Shown piece after piece: positions 47,097 to 55,516 of a stretch of 64,000 nucleotides of DNA. This stretch comes from Nakaseomyces glabratus. Taxonomy: Eukaryota; Ascomycota; Saccharomycetes; Saccharomycetales; Saccharomycetaceae. The DNA is taken from positions 186,001 through 250,000 of the forward strand of contig NC_088952.1 of assembly GCF_010111755.1 (NCBI RefSeq), in the 5' to 3' direction. Made by a program: the position numbers and the translations under genes. Numbering within the stretch: position 1 is the stretch's first letter; the number at the start of each line of letters is the position of its first letter. A model generated the notes under the pieces. That model searched no databases and was not told where the DNA came from. It saw only the letters and a program-made list of their open reading frames with translations.

Positions 47097-48182
47097 CTAC
47101 CTGTTGTTAGTCATATCAGCAGGCAGGATATCGTTGTTGTTACGCCTGGATATGAAACTGCTCTCCTCGTTGTCCTCATCGTCCGAGAAAGCGATGCTGA
47201 AGGAATCAACCATCCTGAAGATATCGCTTCTGTCAAGGGCCTTACCGTCGAAACTCAAATCAAAACTATCGTTAGTAGCTGCTGGTGGAGGCTGCACACG
47301 GGAGATATGCGATTTCTTCTTTGGTGTGTTGTTGTCCAGCAGATGTGTTGAGATATCTTGCAGGCCGGCAAAGTTTTCAATAGGTTCCGAGTGCAAGAAT
47401 TTGATCGGTTGGATCTTGTAGTACCTTGGCGTGTCAGGTTGCAACAGGAACGAATTATCCAGTGCATTGACATCTTTTGATGCTAAGGGTGTAGCTAACT
47501 TATACACCACAGGAGGTTTCTTCTGTTTACTCTTGCTGTTCTTATAGCTAATATTGACATTGGCCTTTCTATCTGTGTTATCTTCTACCTTCTGTACTGG
47601 CCCAAAATATCTGTTCTTCAAGTTAGGCGTTTCATAATTGCAGGGCGATCTCGGCAGATCATCGATATCTCTTAGCTCTTTATATTTCTTGCCAGGTCCC
47701 GATAGATTAGCAGTTTTACTCCCTGTGTCGATGTTGTTGTTCTTGATAGGTGACGATGGCATAACCAGGTTCGAGTTTCGAGGGTTTCTATTCAGACTAA
47801 CTTTCTTCTTACGCCCAGTGGTTGGAGAAGCATGCACATGGTTCGGCAGCATCACCGGAGAGTACAAGAAGGGCGAGACAGGATTCGCCATAGCATTCCT
47901 GTTACTCATCGGAGGAGAGCCGTATCCTTGTCCATCGTAGTAGTAATAGTTCTGATCATACATGTTCCTTACCAGCATCGGCTGCTCCTGAAACACCATC
48001 TTGTTGCTCTTCTGCAGACTGCTGTAACTGGAGCCGGGATCATGATATGCAGAGCCGCTGCCATTGCCGCTGCCATTGCCATTGCCATTGCTGCCAGACG
48101 CAATCTTAGACCCGCTTGTCTTGTTGTTCAACGTCCTCTTGGTCGGGGAATACATAATATCCCCTTTCTGCCACGTACTCAT
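47097..48182 (-). CDS. YML119W-like protein of unknown function
   Basis: 361 residues, in the position of uncharacterised yeast YML119W (357). No folded domain can be recognised. The protein is Ser/Asn/Pro-rich and basic, with several proline-directed sites (YSPTKR, SPPMS, SPIKN, RSPCNYETPN, DTPRYYKI) that suggest Cdk-type phosphorylation. Glycine/serine/asparagine repeats (NGNGNGSGNGSGS) occur near residue 32-45. The C terminus carries an acidic patch, AFSDDEDNEESSF. Likely conserved blocks are YKELRDIDDLPRSPCNYETPNLKNRYFGPV and RYYKIQPIKFLHSEPIENFAGL. Start ATG at 48182. Gene assignment rests mainly on synteny between NGL3 and NDI1. Confidence 0.8.
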   Translation of the reverse strand: MSTWQKGDIMYSPTKRTLNNKTSGSKIASGSNGNGNGSGNGSGSAYHDPGSSYSSLQKSNKMVFQEQPMLVRNMYDQNYYYYDGQGYGSPPMSNRNAMANPVSPFLYSPVMLPNHVHASPTTGRKKKVSLNRNPRNSNLVMPSSPIKNNNIDTGSKTANLSGPGKKYKELRDIDDLPRSPCNYETPNLKNRYFGPVQKVEDNTDRKANVNISYKNSKSKQKKPPVVYKLATPLASKDVNALDNSFLLQPDTPRYYKIQPIKFLHSEPIENFAGLQDISTHLLDNNTPKKKSHISRVQPPPAATNDSFDLSFDGKALDRSDIFRMVDSFSIAFSDDEDNEESSFISRRNNNDILPADMTNNR

Positions 48183-49356
48183 CCTTGTATAGCTTTGGTT
48201 ACGTTCGGATTTTAACCACTATACCAATGATATTCGCTCATCATACAAAGAAACACCGTCTTCTATAGGGTTTTGGCTCTCTTTATTTGGAAGGGCAATT
48301 GAGAGAATCGCAGAGTCATACAGAACGTACGTGATCATGTGATTTATCTACAATATATATATACACATATGCTAATGGAGAAGATTATAAGTTTATACCA
48401 TCCGCAAACTGTACCAGTACAGCATTCGGGCTTCTGTTTACTGTTTGTGAGTGGTGGTTGAAGATACTACTTTTGATTTGTTTGTATATTTTTCAGTGAG
48501 GGCTTGTAGTGCTGGATGGACAAGTGCTCTGCCGAGAACACGGGAAACTAATGGACAAGATATGGTACTATAAAACCGGACTTGTAATATTGCTCTTGTA
48601 ATTCTCTCACATCTGTTGAGACTAGAAGAAAAGAACTTGCTATCCGAGCTTTGTCCATCCAATTCTGTTACTGGGTGGTTAGAGAGACTAGTATTTCCTT
48701 TTGACTTCTCACTGGGCGATCAGTGTTAGAACTGATCCGTTCTAGTGGTCCGACAACGACCGCTGCAGAAGTCATATAGCCCGCATTCTCTTTACAATGA
48801 CTTGCCCGAATTGTGTAACCGGAGCCTGTGAAGCTTTCACCTTCCATGGTCCAGCGACTTACTCTTCTCGATGCTCATTGGGTGGATTTTTCGATGTTTA
48901 GCACAGATTATCACTCAAACATCAACAAGGACTCTTCTTCAAGCTGCGTTCGAGTGGTGAGAAGCTACACTCTGGTTGACTGCCAAGGGGAGACGGGGAA
49001 TCATCCATCAGTACAAATCCTTAGTACAAGGAAACCTCTCGGAAAACACTACGTAATGTCTTTTGCTGCAAATATCGTCTTGCCCCTTCTTTCCTTATTT
49101 CTGCAACTCAATATCCTCGAGACACATACGATACCCATCGATTGCTGACGGGAGGAATTGGTATATAACAATTTTCATTTCGTAGCCAGTCCTGATACTT
49201 TTCCCAAACTCTTCCTCTATTACAGTAATCAGGAATTCTTGGGCGATTTCCACTTCTGATTTAGCATATCCCCGCAACCACCAGCGTAGTATATACAAAA
49301 CTATACAGCCGATAGGTGGAGTATAATAATAACAAGGAAACGAAAAACACCAAACC
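48183..49356. other. Long divergent intergenic YML119W-like / NDI1
   Basis: 1174 bases. A long AT repeat with TATATATATA (about 48351-48362) is about 170 bases upstream of the YML119W-like gene. The middle (48650-49130) is GC-richer than typical promoters here and contains the structured segment annotated separately. No frame encodes a recognisable protein. Confidence 0.55.
48655..48796 (+). ncRNA. Candidate structured RNA, possibly H/ACA snoRNA
   Basis: Nested inverted repeats predict a branched fold. An outer stem TGACTTCT / AGAAGTCA (48702-48709 with 48767-48774) encloses two hairpins: GATCAGT / ACTGATC (48718-48724 with 48731-48737) and AGTGGTC / GACCGCT (48744-48750 with 48758-48764, one G-T pair). 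A 5' hairpin CCATCC / GGGTGG (48655-48660 with 48673-48678) is followed by AGACTA (48685-48690), which fits an H box (ANANNA). ACA occurs at 48794-48796. The order hairpin-H-hairpin-ACA resembles an H/ACA snoRNA, but I found no guide pocket to prove it, and either strand could be transcribed. The ends are arbitrary. Confidence 0.35.
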
Positions 49357-50931
49357 ATGTTGAGTGTGCTGTCCAAGACTACGGTTATCAAGCGTGCACC
49401 GGGCGCTATTGCATTGTTCCCAAGGTATAACTCGACCTCGTCGAAGCCCAAGGAGACACAAGGTGTTGAGAAGAAAGGTACCGGTCCCACTTCTTTCAAG
49501 ACTATGAAAGTTATCGACCCTAACTCCCGCGATAAGCCCAATGTCGTGATACTGGGCTCCGGTTGGGGTGCCATCTCCTTTTTAAAGCACATCGACACCA
49601 AGAAATACAACGTGTCCATCGTTTCGCCAAGGAACTACTTCTTATTCACTCCGTTGTTGCCAAGTGCCCCAGTTGGTACTGTCGACGAGAAGTCTATCAT
49701 CGAGCCAGTGGTGAACTTCGCCTTGAAGAAGAAAGGTAACGTTACTTACTATGAAGCCGAGGCTACTTCTATCAACCCTGACAGAAACACCGTGACAGTC
49801 AACGAGGTCAGTGCCGTTGAACAAGTAGCGCTGGGCAACAAGGAGAGCGAGCAAGAGATCGGTATCGAGAGAAAGAGCGACGCCGAGATCAAGTACGATT
49901 ACTTGATTACTGCTGTCGGTGCTGAGCCAAACACTTTCAACATCCCAGGTGTGGAGAAGTACGGTAACTTCTTGAAAGAAATCCCACATTCTTTGCAAAT
50001 CAGAAAGAGATTCTTGGAGAATATCCAAAAGGCCAACTTGCTACCAAAGGGTGACCCTGAGAGAAAGAGGTTAATGTCCATTGTCGTTGTCGGTGGTGGT
50101 CCAACCGGTGTTGAAACCGCTGGTGAACTACAAGATTTCGTACACCAAGAACTAGGCAAGTTCCTTCCTTCTTTGGCAGAGGACGTCCAGATTCACTTGG
50201 TAGAGGCTTTGCCAATTGTCCTGAACATGTTTGAGAAGAAGCTGTCATCCTATGCTCAATCTGTCTTGGAGGACACTTCCATCAAGCTACATCTAAGGAC
50301 CGCTGTCTCCAAGGTCGAAGAGACCCAATTGTTGGCCAAGACCAAGCACGAAGACGGCTCCGTTACAGAGGAGACCATTCCATATGGTACGCTGATCTGG
50401 GCCACTGGTAACAAGTGTAGACCTATCATCACCGATCTGTTCAAGAAGATCCCTGAGCAGAACACTTCCACCAGAGCTTTGAACATCAACAGCTTCTTGC
50501 AAGTGCAAGGTAGTAACAACATCTTCGCCATTGGTGACAACGCCTTCTGCGGCTTACCACCAACGGCACAAGTTGCACACCAACAGGCCGAGTACTTGGC
50601 CAAGACCTTTGACAAGATGGCGCAATTGCCTAACTTCCACAAGAGCCTAGCGGAGAGGAAAGAGAAGGCGGACCTGTTGTTCGAGGAGAACAACTTCAAG
50701 CCCTTCAAGTACACACACTTGGGTGCCTTGGCGTACTTGGGCTCCGAGAGAGCCATCGCTAACATCACATACGGCAAGAGATCGCTATACACCGGAGGTG
50801 GTCTATTCACTTTCTACATCTGGAGATTGTCATACTTGGCCATGCTACTGTCGGCCCGTTTGAAGTTCAAGGTCGTCTCTGACTGGTTGAAGCTAGCATT
50901 CTTCAGAAGAGACTTCTTCAAAGATTTGTAA
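49357..50931 (+). CDS. NDI1: Internal rotenone-insensitive NADH:ubiquinone oxidoreductase Ndi1
   Basis: 524 residues (yeast Ndi1 513). Single-subunit type II NADH dehydrogenase on the matrix face of the inner membrane, replacing complex I in these yeasts without pumping protons. The N-terminal approx. 45 residues ([29 protein letters not shown]) form a classic mitochondrial presequence. Two dinucleotide-binding motifs are clear: [18 protein letters not shown] (G67, G69, G71), and [20 protein letters not shown] (G246-G251). The quinone-site motif [13 protein letters not shown] follows FAIGDNAFC. The C terminus ([31 protein letters not shown]) is the amphipathic membrane anchor. Codon use is strongly biased, suggesting high expression. 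Start ATG at 49357; convergent with GTR1, as in YML120C-YML121W. Confidence 0.98.
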   Translation: MLSVLSKTTVIKRAPGAIALFPRYNSTSSKPKETQGVEKKGTGPTSFKTMKVIDPNSRDKPNVVILGSGWGAISFLKHIDTKKYNVSIVSPRNYFLFTPLLPSAPVGTVDEKSIIEPVVNFALKKKGNVTYYEAEATSINPDRNTVTVNEVSAVEQVALGNKESEQEIGIERKSDAEIKYDYLITAVGAEPNTFNIPGVEKYGNFLKEIPHSLQIRKRFLENIQKANLLPKGDPERKRLMSIVVVGGGPTGVETAGELQDFVHQELGKFLPSLAEDVQIHLVEALPIVLNMFEKKLSSYAQSVLEDTSIKLHLRTAVSKVEETQLLAKTKHEDGSVTEETIPYGTLIWATGNKCRPIITDLFKKIPEQNTSTRALNINSFLQVQGSNNIFAIGDNAFCGLPPTAQVAHQQAEYLAKTFDKMAQLPNFHKSLAERKEKADLLFEENNFKPFKYTHLGALAYLGSERAIANITYGKRSLYTGGGLFTFYIWRLSYLAMLLSARLKFKVVSDWLKLAFFRRDFFKDL

Positions 50932-51080
50932 ATACATTGCGGTTTTCTCCTCCCCCCCCGTCCTTATTGAGCCATCCCATATTTATTTGTAGTAAGAACT
51001 ACGTGTCACATGCACATAGTATGTAAGAAAAATGTATAACAAGTATATATATATATATTCCCCCACCCCACACCCATTTT

Positions 51081-51096
51081 CTGTTCGATTGAACAG
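51081..51096. terminator. Hairpin in convergent NDI1/GTR1 3' region
   Basis: CTGTTC-GATT-GAACAG, a perfect 6-bp stem with a 4-base loop, sits 39 bases beyond the GTR1 stop and 150 past NDI1, next to a (TA)n stretch at about 51040-51058. It is probably part of 3'-end formation for one or both genes, although yeast terminators do not need hairpins. Confidence 0.4.
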
Positions 51097-51134
51097 TATT
51101 TAAAAGAATGCACATGACTTTTACTTAATGGAGA

Positions 51135-52085
51135 CTACTCGAAGAACTGGCTGGCCTTCTTTATGTTTTCGGACACCAGCTGGTGCGACTCGTTGGAGTT
51201 GTTGAGCACTATGAAGCAGACCATGTTGGAGGACAGCTCGCTCACGTATATGTTGTCGTTCAGCACCAGGTTCTTGAACCCGCTCTTGAGCTTGGTGCAG
51301 CTCTCCTTGTAGTTCTTCATGATGCTGCTGATCTTCTCGAACCGTTTGGGGTCGAGCTTGTCGATGGTCGTACTTGTTGGGGCACTTGTAGTTGTTGTTG
51401 TTGTAGTTGCAGAGCCGGGGTCGTTGCTGGAGCATATCACGAGACAAGTGGTCTTCTCGAACAGGATGATCTCGTAGGCGTCCATCACCTGCTTCAGCTT
51501 CTTGAGGTTCGACTGGTGCACGGACATGTTCGGTATCAGCGAGCACACGATCTGCGACCACGCGCGGTACAGGCTCTCGTCCCAGATGGACGTTGCGAAG
51601 CCCACGAGGTCCGGGAACCCGTAGTCCGCGGAGGTCTCCTTCAGCTTCTTCATCATCAGCCGGAACAGCTCCTCGCGCTTGTCCAGCTGCACCAGGTCCA
51701 TCTTGTGCAGCAGCACGAAGATCTTCGCGTCGGGGCTGTACTTCCGCAGCTGTCTAAGCGCCCGCGTGAAGATCTCGATGTCCTTCATCACCTCCTGGGA
51801 CTCCACGTCGAATACGTGGATCAGCACCTGCACCATCTGGAATATGTGGTCCTTCTGCTTGCTGAAGTAGTTCTCCATGAACACGTCCTGGCCCCCGCAG
51901 TCCCACAGGTTCAGCGTCATGTTCCCCAGAAACCGCAGGTGCGAGTGCTCCACATCCATCGTGACACCCAGCCGGCGGGTGTCAAACGCACTGTAGTTGC
52001 TGAAGATGATGGACCGCATGCTCGACTTCCCGGACCCGGAACGGCCCATCAGCAGCAGCTTCTTCCGATTCCCGCCGTCATCCAT
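51135..52085 (-). CDS. GTR1: Rag-family GTPase Gtr1 (EGO complex)
   Basis: 316 residues (yeast Gtr1 310). Vacuolar Rag GTPase that pairs with Gtr2 on the Ego1-3 scaffold and, when GTP-loaded, activates TORC1 under amino-acid sufficiency. G motifs: P-loop GRSGSGKSS (residues 14-22), switch-I region RRLGVTMDVEHSH, switch-II WDCGGQD (61-67) and the base-recognition element LLHKMD (125-130). The C-terminal roadblock-fold domain follows, interrupted by a seven-threonine tract (SATTTTTTTSAP, near 225-240) not expected in the fold. Third codon positions are overwhelmingly G/C, unlike most neighbours, which also opens a 314-codon antisense frame that I regard as an artefact. Start ATG at 52085. MTC5/SEA3 in this window works in the same pathway. 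Confidence 0.97.
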   Translation of the reverse strand: MDDGGNRKKLLLMGRSGSGKSSMRSIIFSNYSAFDTRRLGVTMDVEHSHLRFLGNMTLNLWDCGGQDVFMENYFSKQKDHIFQMVQVLIHVFDVESQEVMKDIEIFTRALRQLRKYSPDAKIFVLLHKMDLVQLDKREELFRLMMKKLKETSADYGFPDLVGFATSIWDESLYRAWSQIVCSLIPNMSVHQSNLKKLKQVMDAYEIILFEKTTCLVICSSNDPGSATTTTTTTSAPTSTTIDKLDPKRFEKISSIMKNYKESCTKLKSGFKNLVLNDNIYVSELSSNMVCFIVLNNSNESHQLVSENIKKASQFFE

Positions 52086-52382
52086 TGTCCTTCTGTACTT
52101 CTGTCCTTCTGTACTTCTGTGCTATGAGCTCTGTGCTATGAAGCTCTGTGCTATGTGCTCTTGCGTGCTTCTACTGATACTCTGAGATTACTCTGTGATT
52201 ACTCTCAGATACAACTGTAATAGAACTCTACTCTCAGATACAACTCTACTCCGAGATACAACTGTAATGACGCCCACACAAACCGCAGCAGACAACCTCA
52301 GGCTATTACTGAAGCTGGAGCCGCTTACCCCTCGCCTTTGTACGGCAGAAAAGGGCAAGCTTCGCTGTTTATATACACAGAA

Positions 52383-52388
52383 CACGTG
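52383..52388. promoter_or_regulatory. Pho4-type E-box CACGTG (distal)
   Basis: CACGTG 651-656 bases upstream of the PHO84 ATG. The flanks (aaCACGTGag) are not the high-affinity Pho4 context, so Cbf1 is an alternative binder. Confidence 0.5.
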
Positions 52389-52444
52389 AGATTCAGGGTA
52401 ACTACGCACATGGGGTACCCCGAGAAGCACTAGACACAGACACA

Positions 52445-52496
52445 GAAGGTAAGAAACCCTGCAGGGAACTGAAGGTAAGAAACCCTGCAGGGAACG
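52445..52496 (+). repeat. 26-bp direct repeat containing CCCTGCAGGG palindrome
   Basis: Two adjacent 26-base units (52445-52470 and 52471-52496) differ only in their final base. Each contains the 10-bp palindrome CCCTGCAGGG. They lie in the GTR1-PHO84 intergenic region and could be a duplicated factor-binding site. Confidence 0.9.
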
Positions 52497-52697
52497 GAAG
52501 GGCAAATTTTTTGAGGTTTAGCCGAATTCCTCTTCACAGTGAAGACACTGAGAGCACGCGCAGGGATGAGAGAGAAAACGTGCGTCCGCAATCCATATAA
52601 GTGGGAAGCGGGCTGAAGAAAGCCCCGCAGTGGAAATGTGATTGACACACAGAACACAGAAAACGTTGCTACGGAGAATTCTGCGGGGACCTCCCCC

Positions 52698-52703
52698 CAC
52701 GTG
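52698..52703. promoter_or_regulatory. Pho4-type E-box CACGTG (strong context)
   Basis: CACGTG within CCCCACGTGTGGG, 336-341 bases upstream of the PHO84 ATG. The G-rich 3' flank fits the high-affinity Pho4 site known from yeast PHO promoters. Confidence 0.75.
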
Positions 52704-52862
52704 TGGGCTCACAACTCATCCGCTGCAGCAAGGCACTGGTGCGCTAAGACTACTGCTATCGCTACTGCTATCGGTACTGCTATACTGCTAAGACTAAGAC
52801 TAAGACGAGGACTGCTGCTAAGACTGCTAAGACTACAATGTGCGGAAAGAGGGGCCCACATG

Positions 52863-52868
52863 CACGTG
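52863..52868. promoter_or_regulatory. Pho4-type E-box CACGTG (proximal)
   Basis: CACGTG within TGCACGTGTGG, 171-176 bases upstream of the PHO84 ATG and 75 before the TATA box at 52943-52949 (TATATAA). Spacing and flank fit a UASp element. Confidence 0.75.
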
Positions 52869-53038
52869 TGGTCCTAATCTAATACTATAAGCTCATCTCT
52901 AATATTTCCAATTAGTATGTCGATGCAGGGAAAAAAAATTTGTATATAAGATGGAGGGTATTGGAAGGATAAACTACCGGATCCAAGTTGCTAACCCAAA
53001 GACCCACAAAAGAAGAATAAGCCAAAACAAAGGAAATA

Positions 53039-54781
53039 ATGAGCAGAAACGAGAAGGACGAGATCGAAGTAGACACCAGGGAGAAGAAAGTCCCTGTGCA
53101 CATCACGGAAGGTGGTAACATGGCCTTCCACAACTACTTGAACGATTTCGCACACATTGAGGACCCATTGGAGAGAAGGAGGCTGGCTTTGCAGAAGATC
53201 GACGAGAGGCCGTTCGGCTGGGACCAAGTCCGTACCATTCTGATCGCGGGTGTCGGTTTCCTTACAGACTCGTACGATATCTTCGCCATCAACTTGTCTA
53301 TATCAATGATGTCCTACGTGTTCTGGCAAGGTAACATGCCAAACTCCACACAGACGCTGCTGAAGGTCTCCACCTCTGTCGGTACAGTCATCGGTCAATT
53401 GGGTTTCGGTACCATGGCCGACATTGTCGGTCGTAAGAAGATATACGGTTTGGAACTGATAGTCATGATCGCTACTACCATCTTGCAGACCACCATTGGC
53501 CGTTCCCCAGGTATTAACTTCCCAGCCGTGCTGACCTTCTACCGTATTGTGATGGGTATCGGTATCGGTGGTGACTACCCATTGAGTTCCATCATCACAT
53601 CTGAGTTCGCTACCACTAAGTGGAGAGGTGCCATCATGGGTGCCGTGTTCGCTAACCAGGCATGGGGTCAGATCGCGGGCGGTCTGGTTGCGTTGATCGT
53701 TATCCGTGCTTACAAAGGTGATTTGATCTATGCCAACTCTGGTGCCGAGTGTGACTACGCCTGTCAAAAGGCCTGTGACCAAATGTGGAGAATCCTAATT
53801 GGTTTCGGTGCCGTCCCAGGTATTATCGGTCTATACTTCAGATTGACCATCCCTGAATCCCCAAGATACGCCCTAGATGTCAAGGAAGAAGTTGACTTGC
53901 CATCTAACATTGAGAAGGTCCGTGCCACTGCCGACGATGAGCACTTGGAGGACCTAGAAAGATCATCCACTGTTGTCGAAGACGGTATCGTCGTCCCACC
54001 ACCAAAGAAGGCCTCCTGGAAGGATTTCAGAAGCCATTTCGGTAAGTGGAAGTACGGTAAGATTCTATTGGGTACCGCCGGTTCTTGGTTCGTGCTGGAT
54101 GTGGCCTTCTACGGTTTAAGTTTGAACACCGCCATTATCTTGCAAACCATTGGTTATGCTGGTTCCAAGAACGTGTACCACAAGCTTGACGACTCCGCTG
54201 TCGGTAACCTGATCTTGATCTGTGCTGGTTCCCTGCCAGGTTACTGGGCCACTGTGTTTACTGTTGATACCATTGGTAGAAAGCCTATCCAGATGATGGG
54301 TTTCATCATCCTAACCGCGTTGTTCTGTGTCATTGGTTTCGCTTACCACAAGATCAGCGACCACGGTCTGCTGGCTCTGTACGTTATCTGTCAATTCTTC
54401 CAGAACTTCGGTCCTAACGTTACTACTTTCATCGTCCCTGGTGAAGTGTTCCCAACCAGATACAGATCCACTGCGCACGGTATCTCTGCTGCGTGCGGTA
54501 AAGTCGGTGCCATCATTGCACAGACCGCCTTGGGTACTCTGATCGACCACAACTGTGCCAGAGACGGCAAGCCTAAGAACTGTTGGTTGCCACACGTTAT
54601 GGAGATCTTCGCGCTGTTCATGCTGCTCGGTATCTTCTTGACGTTGCTGATCCCAGAGACCAAGAGAATGACCCTGGAGGAGATCTCTGAGAAGTACCAC
54701 GACGAAGTGGACATCTCCAAGCTGGCCCCAGTTACTGTCGCCGACAGCACTTCCTCGTCCTCTGTCTCACACATGGTTTGA
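53039..54781 (+). CDS. PHO84: High-affinity phosphate:H+ symporter Pho84
   Basis: 580 residues (yeast 587). Plasma-membrane inorganic phosphate transporter and transceptor of the major facilitator PHS family, induced by phosphate starvation. It has a hydrophilic N terminus (about 60 residues), then twelve membrane segments split by a cytosolic loop of about 70 residues in the middle. The family signature GIGIGGDYPLSSIITSEF is intact, as are the loop motif GTMADIVGRKKIYGLEL, the phosphate-pathway aspartates (TDSYDIFAINL; FVLDVAFYGL), GPNVTTFIVPGEVFPTRYRSTAHGISAACGK and the C-terminal IPETKRMTLEEIS. Codon use is highly biased (GGT, TCC, AAG), indicating strong expression. The promoter has three CACGTG sites and a TATA box 90 bases before the ATG, consistent with Pho4 control. 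Synteny matches YML123C. Confidence 0.98.
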   Translation: MSRNEKDEIEVDTREKKVPVHITEGGNMAFHNYLNDFAHIEDPLERRRLALQKIDERPFGWDQVRTILIAGVGFLTDSYDIFAINLSISMMSYVFWQGNMPNSTQTLLKVSTSVGTVIGQLGFGTMADIVGRKKIYGLELIVMIATTILQTTIGRSPGINFPAVLTFYRIVMGIGIGGDYPLSSIITSEFATTKWRGAIMGAVFANQAWGQIAGGLVALIVIRAYKGDLIYANSGAECDYACQKACDQMWRILIGFGAVPGIIGLYFRLTIPESPRYALDVKEEVDLPSNIEKVRATADDEHLEDLERSSTVVEDGIVVPPPKKASWKDFRSHFGKWKYGKILLGTAGSWFVLDVAFYGLSLNTAIILQTIGYAGSKNVYHKLDDSAVGNLILICAGSLPGYWATVFTVDTIGRKPIQMMGFIILTALFCVIGFAYHKISDHGLLALYVICQFFQNFGPNVTTFIVPGEVFPTRYRSTAHGISAACGKVGAIIAQTALGTLIDHNCARDGKPKNCWLPHVMEIFALFMLLGIFLTLLIPETKRMTLEEISEKYHDEVDISKLAPVTVADSTSSSSVSHMV

Positions 54782-55516
54782 AGAAGAGATAGGGCCTACT
54801 TGCACAGCATTCGGGAATTCGGAACTTTGGTATTTCTGAGTTTCAAAATTTTACAATTCGAACACATTTATAACAACCTTGCACTATAAAAAGACATCTG
54901 TGAAGAAGTTTCTAATTCACCTCATTTAATTATATAGATTTTGTACACTAGAACCCTATTTTAATTTATCATTCATTTCAGTTCAGTAATATGCATATAT
55001 ATGGTATAACATAGCGATATCCATTGCAGCTTGGTACAGAGTAGTAATGAGATAGCAGGAGAGTGAAAGCAATACAGTATTCTATCACGACACGACAAGA
55101 TCACACCACCCCCACACCGTAAAACAATACAACACGCACCAAAACCTGCCCCGCCCCTGCCCATTTTACCCCCGAATCGGGAAATATGTAAACAAATAAC
55201 AAGAAGAGGGATCACTATACACTACAACACATGCCAGTACGTACATCAAGATATGTGTCTGGTCTGTCTGTGTGCAAACTGAGAGGAATTGAGCTACAAA
55301 ACGCGAAATTGTTAGTGTTTGACTCAGAAACTACCGCAGGAGTGTACATCAGGAAATATTTTCTGTCTTCTCACAGCTGCTAGTGCTAAACACTAACACA
55401 AGTCCAAACATCTAAAAGCTGAACGCTTACCATAAGCTCTACAATACAAAAAGATACTATTACTTACTCCCAGGCATCGAGCAAGTTACAACAGCATCAA
55501 AGTCGATTTTGCACAA
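54782..55516. promoter_or_regulatory. Upstream region of alpha-tubulin gene
   Basis: 735 bases. A forkhead-type site GTAAACAA lies at 55188-55195. A perfect 10-bp inverted repeat, GTTAGTGTTT (55311-55320) and AAACACTAAC (55388-55397), lies 120-206 bases before the ATG. GTACGT at 55237-55242 and CACTAAC at 55391-55397 could be read as a weak 5' splice site and branch point of a 5'-UTR intron, which cannot be settled from DNA alone. Confidence 0.5.

Larger units (their letters stand above)
52086..53038. promoter_or_regulatory. Divergent GTR1 / PHO84 promoter region
   Basis: 953 bases built largely of short repeats. Next to GTR1 are tandem CTTCTGT(A/C) units and three GCTCTGTGCTATG-type copies (52090-52160), then three copies around AGATACAACT (52207-52263). 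A 26-bp direct repeat follows, then CTA/CTG-rich runs at 52740-52835. The half nearer PHO84 carries the CACGTG boxes annotated separately. The S. cerevisiae dubious frame YML122C has no meaningful counterpart. Confidence 0.6.

Noticed and set aside
51183..52127. 314-codon open frame antisense to GTR1
   Set aside because: It is a by-product of the G/C-ending codons of GTR1; the product is Val/Leu/His-rich with no recognisable domain, while the GTR1 frame has all GTPase motifs.
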